Of a DNA stretch of 64,000 bases, positions 56,185 to 63,963 are shown one piece after another (position 1 is the stretch's first letter; every line of letters begins with the position of its first letter). The stretch is taken from positions 59,294-123,293 of the forward strand of contig CAKUSP010000007.1 of NCBI GenBank assembly GCA_934680015.1. The letters run 5' to 3'. A model generated the notes under the pieces. It was not told the DNA's origin, made no database searches, and was given only the letters and a program-made list of their open reading frames with translations. Position numbers and translations under genes: made by a program. The DNA is from an uncultured Bacteroidales bacterium (GTDB taxonomy: Bacteria; Bacteroidota; Bacteroidia; Bacteroidales; UBA932).

Positions 56185-57387
56185 ATGAAAGTAAGACAAT
56201 TCAGGCTTGGTGCCTTGTGCGCGTTAGTTGTTGCGCTCTTTTCAGCATGTAATCATACCGATAAAAATGATGAGGATAAGGTGGTGACATTCGCTTTAGA
56301 TGTCACTGATATAACATCTACATCGGCTCATGTAAGTGTTTCTCCTTCCGATGCGCATGCCACATTTTATTTTGATGTAGTAGGTAAGACCGCATTTGAT
56401 GAAATTAATTCTCAAGGTGTTCAGGCGTTTATAGACGCAGAGATAGAGCGTCGTATGCAAGCGTATTCTTTGAGTCGCACGGAAGTGTTGGAAAAGTTAC
56501 TTTCAAAGGGTGCAGTCACTTACGATTTTAGCTCATTGGAAGTATTGACGGACTATTTCCTAGTCTGTGCCGCTGTAAATGAAGAGGGGGAGGTTAAGGG
56601 AGAATTGGCCTATAAGGCATTCGCAACCCAGCCAGTAGCTCCTTCGGATAATCAACTAAATATCAGTGTGACTAATGTTTATGTCGATGGTGCTGATTAT
56701 AAGGTAGAGCCATCCATAGCCGAAGATCAGTACGCAGTGGATATCTGGAGCAAGTCTCTTGTGGATGAATTAGGAGATAGCGAGACGATCAAATATTTCA
56801 TAGAATATAATTCATACATGATGTTCAATTTGACTGCTACAGGTACTTTTGAATTTAATAATGAAATAGATGGAAAGGTGTGGCAGCCGGGCAGGGATTA
56901 TTATGTGATCGCTTTTGGATACGCCGATGGGGAACCAACTACTCGTCTGTTTAAAAAAGAATTTAGAACAGAAGGTGGCGATCCTGCTACATGTACATTC
57001 GAGTTCTCTTCTTTAGATATAACTGAAACTAGTGCAAAGATTAAGGTGGTTCCTTCGGATAAGAAGGTAGTTTATATTTGGAATGTGATTGACAAGACTA
57101 AGTTTGACAAATTCAAAGCTACTTGTGAAAATGACGAAGCTACTCTTGAGTATATATTGAACGGTTATATCGAAGAGGATATGCAAGCCAATGGAGTAAA
57201 GCGTCAACAGGCTGTTGAGGAATTGGGACGTTGGAGTGGATTTACTTCATCTGATGAAGAAGGTGCAGATGTTGAGAATTTAAGAGATCTTCCTGCTGGC
57301 GAGGAATTTATCGCGTGGGCTGTAGCGGTAGATGCTAAAGGAAAGCCTGAAGGCCGGTTTTATACCTACACGTTTAAGACGCTTTAA
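56185..57387 (+). CDS. Lipoprotein with duplicated Fn3-like domain
   Basis: This 400-residue protein has a lipobox ending LFSAC (C22). Residues about 33-150 and 270-400 are clear copies of one unit. Copy 1 has FALDVTDITSTSAHVSVSPSD, then FYFDVVGKTAFDE and YFLVCAAVNEEGEVKG; copy 2 has FEFSSLDITETSAKIKVVPSD, then YIWNVIDKTKFDK and FIAWAVAVDAKGKPEG. A middle unit (about 157-260) is more divergent. Such Fn3-like lipoproteins are common on Bacteroidota surfaces; no function is known. A structured region and then a terminator follow. Confidence 0.75.
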   Translation: MKVRQFRLGALCALVVALFSACNHTDKNDEDKVVTFALDVTDITSTSAHVSVSPSDAHATFYFDVVGKTAFDEINSQGVQAFIDAEIERRMQAYSLSRTEVLEKLLSKGAVTYDFSSLEVLTDYFLVCAAVNEEGEVKGELAYKAFATQPVAPSDNQLNISVTNVYVDGADYKVEPSIAEDQYAVDIWSKSLVDELGDSETIKYFIEYNSYMMFNLTATGTFEFNNEIDGKVWQPGRDYYVIAFGYADGEPTTRLFKKEFRTEGGDPATCTFEFSSLDITETSAKIKVVPSDKKVVYIWNVIDKTKFDKFKATCENDEATLEYILNGYIEEDMQANGVKRQQAVEELGRWSGFTSSDEEGADVENLRDLPAGEEFIAWAVAVDAKGKPEGRFYTYTFKTL

Positions 57388-57584
57388 AGTTACTAAATAA
57401 CACTGGTAAGGAAAATCTATGTTAGAGTAGTTTAAGATACATCTTAAAGCAGATTCTAAGTTCACAATGGTAATCACTAGTGTTCTTTTTTAAGGATTAT
57501 TTAGTAGGTGTGAGAGTTGTGAAGTTGTTTTAAAGACTCTTTGAGACAGGATTGGGAGTAGGTTCCAATGTGGATATTTTATGG
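57388..57584 (+). other. Structured 3' region after the lipoprotein gene
   Basis: TACTAAATAA (57391-57400) is repeated inverted as TTATTTAGTA (57497-57506), and ACACTGGT (57400-57407) can pair with ACTAGTGT (57476-57483) using one G-U pair. Inside lies a hairpin TTTAAGAT/ATCTTAAA (57431-57448), with AATCT/AGATT as a further arm. A second short stem ATTGG/CCAAT (57551-57555 and 57565-57569) follows. It may be a structured 3' untranslated region, a small RNA or a remnant miniature transposable element. No gene was found here. Confidence 0.4.
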
Positions 57585-57617
57585 AAGGATGACGCATTTG
57601 TGTCATCCTTTTTTTTT
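57585..57617 (+). terminator. Intrinsic terminator
   Basis: AAGGATGAC (57585-57593) pairs with GTCATCCTT (57602-57610), followed by seven T. It ends the transcript of the duplicated-domain lipoprotein, which would carry a 3' untranslated region of about 230 bases. Confidence 0.92.
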
Positions 57618-57794
57618 AGAAGCTGTTTTGAAATGGTTCTCGAATTTAAGTAAGGAGATTTTTCGAGACAGTTTCGACTTTGAAAGAAGGTGTGTACTGA
57701 AGGTACTCGACTGATGTGACAAAGATGAAAATGGCCAGAAAGGACCATAAGGAAAAGATGCATTCAGCTGTCAAAAGTTGTCAAAAACCTCCCG

Positions 57795-57802
57795 TATCTT
57801 TG
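57795..57802 (+). promoter_or_regulatory. -7 promoter element before a small ORF
   Basis: TATCTTTG is an exact TAnnTTTG match, 26 bases before the small ORF ATG. No convincing -33 element was found. Confidence 0.45.
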
Positions 57803-57828
57803 CATCATAATATAAATGACACGGAAAT

Positions 57829-57900
57829 ATGAGACAGATCATAAAACTACTCGAAGGCATATATGATTCATTTGCTGAAGCATTTAAAGTGGATGAGTAA
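57829..57900 (+). CDS. Possible 23-residue small protein
   Basis: An ATG-initiated frame encodes 23 residues beginning MRQIIKLLEG and ending AFKVDE before TAA. It would form an amphipathic helix (I/L/F on one face, acidic and Lys on the other). It lies between an upstream terminator (57617) plus its own -7 box and a downstream terminator (58011-58046), so it looks like a separate transcription unit. The rest of 57618-58010 contains only inverted repeats such as TCTCGAA/TTCGAGA (57638-57644 and 57662-57668). No homologue is recognised, and it may not be translated. Confidence 0.35.
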   Translation: MRQIIKLLEGIYDSFAEAFKVDE

Positions 57901-58010
57901 TATGTAGGAATAACGTACTATAAGTAACTAATTTTCATAACTATATTTTTTGTACTTTCTACGGAGAGAGGGGAAGAGGCTGAATCCTTTTGTTTAAGTT
58001 TGTTTTTGTT

Positions 58011-58046
58011 CTCCCCATCGAATCGAAACTCGATGGGGAGTTTTTT
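58011..58046 (+). terminator. Intrinsic terminator upstream of cas12a
   Basis: CTCCCCATCGA (58011-58021) pairs perfectly with TCGATGGGGAG (58030-58040), followed by six T. It isolates cas12a from upstream transcription. Confidence 0.93.
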
Positions 58047-58105
58047 AAAAAAACACTAATTTTGTTAAAAATAACACGATAATGGAAACTGATGATCGAA
58101 TAATT

Positions 58106-58219
58106 TCATATACGCGGATATGAGATATAACGATAAGCAATGAGATAGCACAGAAATGATTAATAAGTGATTTTATGACCAATAAGTGTTGATGTTTAGT
58201 AATCAATAACGTATAATTA
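58106..58219 (+). promoter_or_regulatory. Candidate cas operon promoter and operator
   Basis: TCATAT (58106-58111) and ATATGA (58118-58123) form a 6-bp inverted repeat around ACGCGG. Nearer the gene, TTG at 58189-58191 is 20 bases from TATAATTA at 58212-58219, which fits the -33/-7 spacing but matches the -7 consensus poorly. If used, transcription would begin near the ATG at 58226. The 58047-58225 gap is very AT-rich. Confidence 0.3.
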
Positions 58220-58225
58220 TAACAT

Positions 58226-61200
58226 ATGAGATTTGAAGATTTTACTGGATTGTATCCTATTTCTAAAACACTGCGATTTGAGGCTAGACCTGTTGGTGAT
58301 ACTCTAAAGAATATTATCAAACGTGGAATACTTGAGCAAGATACTCATAGAGCAGAGAGCTATCAAAAAGTTAAAAAATTAATGGATGAGTATCATAAAG
58401 CATTTATTGATAGTGTGATGTCTAATTTTAGATTTTCGTGTGAAGACCTTGAAGAGTATTTTGTTTTGTACGCAAATAAATCAGACAATGACGAGTCGAA
58501 AAATAAATACATTGAGCTTCAAAAGAAAATGCGTGAATCCGTTTCTAAGGCCCTAAAGGGGGATGAGCGATTTAAAAATATAAATAAAAAGGAGCTTATA
58601 AAAGAAGATCTATATGCTTTTATACGAGAGGCGGATGAAAGCCAATTAGCTGGACTGACGCGGGAACAAGCCGAAGAACTATTGTTTGAATTTAAAGATT
58701 TCTCCACTTATTTTGGTGGTTTTTACCAAAATCGTGCAAATATGTATGTAGCGGATGAGAAGTCTACATCAATAGCGTACAGACTTGTAAATGAGAATCT
58801 TCCACGATTTGTAGATAACATAGATGTATTTAATAAGATAACTTCAATTCCCGAGTTACGCGATAATATTAAGACTATATATGATGCTTTTAAGGAGTAT
58901 TTAAATGTAGTGGAATTGTCGAACATATTTGATGTGACATTTTATAGTGAAGTGCTGACTCAAAAGCATATTGATTTATATAATAGCATTATAGGAGGAA
59001 GAACCGATAATGAGTCTTCAAAGAAGATCCATGGCTTAAATGAGTACATAAATCTTTATAATCAAACGCATAAAGATGAAAAACTTCCTAAGTTCAAGGT
59101 GCTTTATAAACAGATATTAAGTGACAGGGTAGCTGTGTCGTGGTTGCCGGAAGCATTCTCTAATGATAAAGAGACGTTATGTGCCATCAGGGATTGTTAT
59201 TCTGGTCTTGAAGAACATATCTTGGGTGAGAAGGATTTGAAAATCCTATTGGAGTCATTAGACAAGTTTGATTTATGTGGCGTGTTTATCAGCAACAATA
59301 AACAGCTGTTGTCAGAGATTTCTCAAAAGTTGTATGGTAATTGGAAAACTATTGAGAATGCCGTGCGCAGACATTTTGAGGAGACCTCTCCTCAAAAAGG
59401 GAAAAAGGAAAATGAGGAAAAATATCGAGAAAGAATATCAAAGATTATAAAGCGTTATGAGAGTTTTAGTATCGCTGATTTAAATGAATGGGTTAAAAAG
59501 TCAGATCCTGATGAATCTCGTAGAATAGAGGATTACTTTGCCTCTCTTGGTGTGGTAAATTCGGAAAATGAGCAGAAGGAGGATTTGTTCAGTCGTGTTG
59601 CAAACGTATATATAGATGTCGCAGATTTGTTATTTTCGGATTATCCTGAGGGAAAGAGGTTGGCTCAGGATTCTAAGGACGTTGAAAAAATTAAAAATTT
59701 GCTTGATGCAATAAAAGAATTACAATGGTTTGTAAAGCCTTTAAATGGAAGTGGGGATGAGAACAATAAGGATGAGCGTTTTTATGGAGAGTTTTCTATG
59801 TTGTGGGCAGAACTTGAATCATTTTCTCTTTTGTATGACAAAGTTCGAAATTATATGACAAAAAAAACATATTCTCAAGACAAGATAAAGTTAAACTTTG
59901 CCAATGCTACGCTTTTGAAAGGATGGGATAGGAATAAGGAAGTTGATAATGCATGTGTTATCCTTAGGCGAAATGGTCTGTATTATCTTGGCATTATGGA
60001 TAAGAAGTATAGACGCTCTTTTGAAGGAAATTATCTTTGTGAAGGAGACGTCTATGAGAAGATGGTATATAAACTGTTGCCCGACCCTAAAAAGATGTTG
60101 CCAAAGGTTTTCTTCTCGGAATCAAGAGAGAAGGACTTTAATCCGTCAGATAGCATTCTCCGAATTCATAAGGGAGAAACCTATAAAGCAGGTCCTCAGT
60201 TTAAAATTGAAGATTGTCGCGAACTTATAGATTTCTATAAAAAGTCTATCAGTTTGCATGAAGATTGGAAGAATTTTGGTTTTGAATTTTCGGACACCTC
60301 TACTTATGATGATTTGAATGGCTTTTATAGGGAGGTTGAGCAGCAGGGATATAAGATAACATTTAAAAATGTGTCAGTTTCTTATGTGGAAAAACTCGTG
60401 GGTGAAGGGAAACTATATTTGTTCCAATTATATAATAAGGATTTTTCCTCATATAGTAAAGGTACTCCGAATATTCATACTTTGTATTGGAAGGCTTTGT
60501 TTGACGAGAAAAATTTATTAAATGTTGTTTATAAACTTAATGGCGAGGCTGAGTTGTTCTTCCGAAAAAAAAGTATCAATATTACTAACCCGACGCATCC
60601 TGCAAATGTTTCAGTGGCTAATAAGAATAAGCTTAATCAGAAAAGGGAGAGTCTATTTGATTATGACCTTATCAAAGATCGAAGGTATACGATTGATAAG
60701 TTTCTTTTCCATGTTCCTATTACCATGAACTTTAAAAGTAAAGGGAGACCCCAAATTGAACAACTAGTTAGAGGTTACCTTCATTCTGCTGAAAACACTC
60801 ACATAATCGGAATTGATAGAGGAGAACGTCATTTGCTTTATGTTTCGGTTATTGATAGTCATGGGAATATTAAGGAGCAGTTCTCTCTGAATGAGATAAT
60901 CAATGAGAATGCCGGTAATGTTTACGTGACTGATTATCACGCCTTGCTTGACACTAAAGAGACAGAGCGAAAAGAAGCTCGACAAAGTTGGCAAACAATT
61001 GAGAATATAAAAGAGCTTAAGGAGGGATATTTATCACAGGCGGTTCATAAGGTTACCCAACTGATGATAAAATATAATGCTGTAGTCGTTTTGGAAGACC
61101 TTAATATGGGCTTTATGAGGGGACGCCAAAAAGTAGAGAAGCAAGTCTATCAAAAGTTTGAAAAAATGTTGATAGATAAATTAAATTATTTAGTGGAAAA

Positions 61201-61990
61201 AAAAGTATGTGTGGATGCTCCTGGTGGTGTTTTCCATGCGTATCAACTTACAAGTAAGTTTGAATCTTTCGCAAAGCTTGGTAAGCAATCCGGGTTCCTT
61301 TTCTATATTCCAGCGTGGAACACTTCAAAAATCGACCCTATAACGGGATTTGTAAACTTATTTGAATTGAAATGTGATAGTATTGACAGAACAAAGCTTT
61401 TCTTTTCAAAATTTAAGTCTATCCGTTATAATCAAAGAAGCGATTGGTTTGAATTTGCTTTTGATTATAATGATTTTACGAGTAAAGCTGCTGGTACTAG
61501 GACTGAATGGATAATAACAACACATGGTACACGTATTATTAATTTTAGGAATCCCCAAAAGAATAATCAGTGGGATAGTAACGAGGTCGTGCTTACAGAT
61601 GAGTTTAAGTCGTTATTTGCAAGGTATAGCATAGACTTCAGTGGCAATCTTAAGGAAGGAATAACGATGCAAACAGATAAGTCATTTTTTGAAGGATTAT
61701 TAAATTATTTTAAATTGACTCTCCAAATGCGAAATAGCGTTACTGGGACAGATGTAGATTATCTTATTTCTCCTGTTGCAGATGGAAACGGAATGTTCTA
61801 TGATAGCCGGAATTGTGCTGATTCTTTGCCGAAAAACGCGGATGCTAATGGAGCATATAATATTGCAAGAAAAGGATTGATGTTAATCAAGCAAATTAAG
61901 ATGTCGAATGATTTTAAAACAGTTAAGCTAGACATAACAAATAAGGCGTGGCTAGAATTTGCACAAAAGAAACCATATTCAAATGATTGA
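58226..61990 (+). CDS. cas12a: CRISPR-associated endonuclease Cas12a (Cpf1), type V-A
   Basis: This 1254-residue single-protein effector processes its own crRNAs and cuts DNA next to a T-rich PAM. The N-terminus FTGLYPISKTLRFEARPVG is diagnostic. RuvC-like active-site residues are D864 (IGIDRGERH), E957 (VVLEDLNMGF) and D1206 (NADANGAYNIA); R1169 in LQMRNSVTG matches the Nuc-domain arginine. Pre-crRNA processing residues align as H791 (THPA), K800 (NKNK) and K817 (LIKDRR). PAM-contacting lysines align as K571 (GWDRNK) and K627 (LPK). Alignments were made from memory of the Francisella and Acidaminococcus enzymes. All are intact, so activity is likely. The stop overlaps the cas4 start. The region looks more AT-rich than the surrounding core genes. 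Confidence 0.97.
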   Translation: MRFEDFTGLYPISKTLRFEARPVGDTLKNIIKRGILEQDTHRAESYQKVKKLMDEYHKAFIDSVMSNFRFSCEDLEEYFVLYANKSDNDESKNKYIELQKKMRESVSKALKGDERFKNINKKELIKEDLYAFIREADESQLAGLTREQAEELLFEFKDFSTYFGGFYQNRANMYVADEKSTSIAYRLVNENLPRFVDNIDVFNKITSIPELRDNIKTIYDAFKEYLNVVELSNIFDVTFYSEVLTQKHIDLYNSIIGGRTDNESSKKIHGLNEYINLYNQTHKDEKLPKFKVLYKQILSDRVAVSWLPEAFSNDKETLCAIRDCYSGLEEHILGEKDLKILLESLDKFDLCGVFISNNKQLLSEISQKLYGNWKTIENAVRRHFEETSPQKGKKENEEKYRERISKIIKRYESFSIADLNEWVKKSDPDESRRIEDYFASLGVVNSENEQKEDLFSRVANVYIDVADLLFSDYPEGKRLAQDSKDVEKIKNLLDAIKELQWFVKPLNGSGDENNKDERFYGEFSMLWAELESFSLLYDKVRNYMTKKTYSQDKIKLNFANATLLKGWDRNKEVDNACVILRRNGLYYLGIMDKKYRRSFEGNYLCEGDVYEKMVYKLLPDPKKMLPKVFFSESREKDFNPSDSILRIHKGETYKAGPQFKIEDCRELIDFYKKSISLHEDWKNFGFEFSDTSTYDDLNGFYREVEQQGYKITFKNVSVSYVEKLVGEGKLYLFQLYNKDFSSYSKGTPNIHTLYWKALFDEKNLLNVVYKLNGEAELFFRKKSINITNPTHPANVSVANKNKLNQKRESLFDYDLIKDRRYTIDKFLFHVPITMNFKSKGRPQIEQLVRGYLHSAENTHIIGIDRGERHLLYVSVIDSHGNIKEQFSLNEIINENAGNVYVTDYHALLDTKETERKEARQSWQTIENIKELKEGYLSQAVHKVTQLMIKYNAVVVLEDLNMGFMRGRQKVEKQVYQKFEKMLIDKLNYLVEKKVCVDAPGGVFHAYQLTSKFESFAKLGKQSGFLFYIPAWNTSKIDPITGFVNLFELKCDSIDRTKLFFSKFKSIRYNQRSDWFEFAFDYNDFTSKAAGTRTEWIITTHGTRIINFRNPQKNNQWDSNEVVLTDEFKSLFARYSIDFSGNLKEGITMQTDKSFFEGLLNYFKLTLQMRNSVTGTDVDYLISPVADGNGMFYDSRNCADSLPKNADANGAYNIARKGLMLIKQIKMSNDFKTVKLDITNKAWLEFAQKKPYSND

Positions 61991-62552
61991 CTACATTCCA
62001 CTTTCTATATTGAATGATTTTATCTTTTGTCCGTACTCCATATACCTTCATAATGTGTATATGGAGACAGACGAAGATGTGTATAAGGCCTCGCCTCAAG
62101 TTAAGGGGAGTCTTGCGCACTCATCAATTGATAATAAAACGTCAAGTACCAGAAAAACAGATTTGATGTCACTTCCTGTTTATTCGGATTCTTTAAATAT
62201 TTTTGGGAAAATAGATATTTTTAAATTGGATAAGCATCAGTTAATAGAACGGAAATACAATCTAAAAAATATTTTTAGAGGCCAATTATATCAGTTATGG
62301 GGACAGTACTATTGTATGACAGAGATGGGATATAATGTCAAAGAATTGTTTTTTTATGAGATTTCAACTAATAAGATGATACCGATTAATCTCCCATGTG
62401 TTAAAGAAAGGGAAGAACTAGAGCGATTTATATCTAAGTTTTACGAATTTAATCCATACTCATCAAAATTTCCTATAAATGTAAATAAATGTAGACACTG
62501 CATTTATTGCAATATATGCGATAAAACTGAATTAGATAATGTTTACACATAA
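61983..62552 (+). CDS. cas4: CRISPR-associated exonuclease Cas4
   Basis: This 189-residue RecB-like nuclease trims pre-spacers and helps select PAM-flanked ones during adaptation. The nuclease motif is D78 (GKIDIF), E89 and K91 (IERKYN), with a Q-L-Y motif in RGQLYQLWGQYY. Iron-sulfur ligands are C16 (FIFCPYS) and C170, C173, C176 and C179 (CRHCIYCNIC). The ATG at 61983 overlaps the cas12a stop by 8 bases; an upstream frame start at 61959 would overlap more. Its 3' end overlaps cas1 by 14 bases. Confidence 0.94.
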   Translation: MIDYIPLSILNDFIFCPYSIYLHNVYMETDEDVYKASPQVKGSLAHSSIDNKTSSTRKTDLMSLPVYSDSLNIFGKIDIFKLDKHQLIERKYNLKNIFRGQLYQLWGQYYCMTEMGYNVKELFFYEISTNKMIPINLPCVKEREELERFISKFYEFNPYSSKFPINVNKCRHCIYCNICDKTELDNVYT

Positions 62553-63519
62553 AGACATAGATGTACGTTCAATATTCGTAATTAATTGTATTGAGCATAA
62601 TCGTAGCGTGCGTGTTTCTAATGGCGAATTCATGTTGGAAGAAAGAACCGATGGCAAGGATAAGACTCTTACAAAGATTCCTTTTCAAAAGTTGCTTGCA
62701 TTGTTTGTTATAGGTAATATTACAATTACGACTCCAGTGGTAGAAAAATGTAAGAAGTTCGGTGTTGCTTTGGCAGTTATGAAGCCCAATCTTCGTCCAG
62801 TTGTCTATTTTGCTGATTCTGCTGAAGCCAATTATTTGGTGCGAAAGAAACAATATGAGTTCTCTGAAAGCGATATTTCTATTGGAAAAATGTTGGTAAA
62901 AAATAAGATTACAAATCAAAAAGCCCTTTTAACAAAGACAAGAAAGAAGGATGAAAAGACGATTGAGGCTATTAAATTCTGCCAAGTATCGTTAGATACT
63001 ATGGAAGATATTATTGATTATAATAAGTTAATGGGTTTGGAAGGTGCTGTTTCGAAATGCTTTTTTGCTGCTTATTTTCATGGGCAGAACTGGAAAGGCA
63101 GATATCCTAGAATGAAAACAGATCCATTAAATGTAACGCTTGATATAGGATATACAATACTTTTTAATTTTGTTGAGTCACTTGTGCGATTGTTTGGATT
63201 TGATATATATGTTGGAGTTTATCATCGATTATGGTTTAAAAGAAAGTCGTTAATCTGCGATCTTGTAGAACCTTTTCGGTGTATTATAGACCATACGACT
63301 CTTCTCGCATTTAATCGTAAACAATTTTCTTATGATGATTTTAATATAAAAAAGAACGAGTTCTATCTTAAGCCGCATAAGTGTTCGTCTTACTATAGTG
63401 TGTTCTTTCAATCATTAATCATTTATAAGACAGATATTTTTAATTATATGCAGAAATATTATCGTTGTTTTATGGGCAAGCGTTCAGAAAGCACATATCC
63501 AGTATTTATGTTCAAATGA
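62539..63519 (+). CDS. cas1: CRISPR-associated integrase Cas1
   Basis: This 326-residue protein is the catalytic subunit that integrates spacers at the leader end of the array. The metal-binding residues are visible: E168 (GLEGAVSKCFF), H229 (GVYHRLWF) and D241/E244 (ICDLVEPFR). The N-terminal beta domain and C-terminal helical domain have normal proportions. It overlaps cas4 by 14 bases and cas2 by 4 bases. Confidence 0.96.
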   Translation: MFTHKDIDVRSIFVINCIEHNRSVRVSNGEFMLEERTDGKDKTLTKIPFQKLLALFVIGNITITTPVVEKCKKFGVALAVMKPNLRPVVYFADSAEANYLVRKKQYEFSESDISIGKMLVKNKITNQKALLTKTRKKDEKTIEAIKFCQVSLDTMEDIIDYNKLMGLEGAVSKCFFAAYFHGQNWKGRYPRMKTDPLNVTLDIGYTILFNFVESLVRLFGFDIYVGVYHRLWFKRKSLICDLVEPFRCIIDHTTLLAFNRKQFSYDDFNIKKNEFYLKPHKCSSYYSVFFQSLIIYKTDIFNYMQKYYRCFMGKRSESTYPVFMFK

Positions 63520-63788
63520 AAGTGATTAGCTACGATATAAAAGATGATAAAATACGTGCACGGTTTTCTCGTATGCTTACAAAAATGGGAGCTATTCGTA
63601 TTCAATATTCTGTTTATGAAATTGTTAACACCAGTAGAGTTATAGATAACTTAATATTGAAAGTTGAGGCATATTCGAAGCATTTCTGTCCAGATGATAG
63701 TGTTGTGATATTCGAAGCGGATTATGATAAATTAATTAAATATGGCAGTGCAATTCATCGTGATAAGGCAATCGTGTTTTTCGAGTAA
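63516..63788 (+). CDS. cas2: CRISPR-associated protein Cas2
   Basis: This 90-residue ferredoxin-like protein bridges two Cas1 dimers in the integration complex. It begins MKVISYDIKDDKIRARFSRML, with the conserved Asp D7 in the YDI motif, followed by the IRIQYSVYEI strand. The ATG at 63516 overlaps the cas1 stop (ATGA); an earlier in-frame start lies within cas1 and is not preferred. It is the last cas gene before the leader. Confidence 0.95.
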   Translation: MKVISYDIKDDKIRARFSRMLTKMGAIRIQYSVYEIVNTSRVIDNLILKVEAYSKHFCPDDSVVIFEADYDKLIKYGSAIHRDKAIVFFE

Positions 63789-63963
63789 CAAACCATCGTC
63801 GTTATGCATATTGCTATCACTTTTGTAATTCATTGTAAATAAATCGTTTAATGGTATATTGCTCGTCTTATTATACTTGTAAGGGGGTATAAATTGAGTG
63901 AATCTATTTACAATTAACTTGCTGAATTACAAAATTAATATTACCTTTACGAAAATATAAAGG
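63789..63963 (+). promoter_or_regulatory. CRISPR leader with inverted repeat and candidate promoter
   Basis: This AT-rich stretch lies between cas2 and the first repeat. TTTTGTAATTC (63821-63831) plus ATTGTAAATA (63832-63841) recur inverted as TATTTACAAT (63905-63914) and GAATTACAAAA (63924-63934), the latter two split by 9 bases; the arms are 63 bases apart. TTG at 63919-63921 is 20 bases from TACCTTTA (63942-63949), a near match to -33/-7 that would start transcription just before the repeat. Confidence 0.6.

Noticed and set aside
57530..57763. 77-codon minus-strand frame upstream of cas12a
   Set aside because: It spans an intrinsic terminator and has no recognisable features.
57618..58225. 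Possible tracrRNA or anti-repeat beside cas12a
   Set aside because: Cas12a does not need a tracrRNA, and no stretch matching the repeat at 63964-63999 was found by reading this interval.
58045..58320. Hydrophobic 91-codon minus-strand frame over the cas12a start
   Set aside because: Its hydrophobicity comes from the complementary AT-rich sequence; it overlaps the cas12a N-terminus and has no family match.
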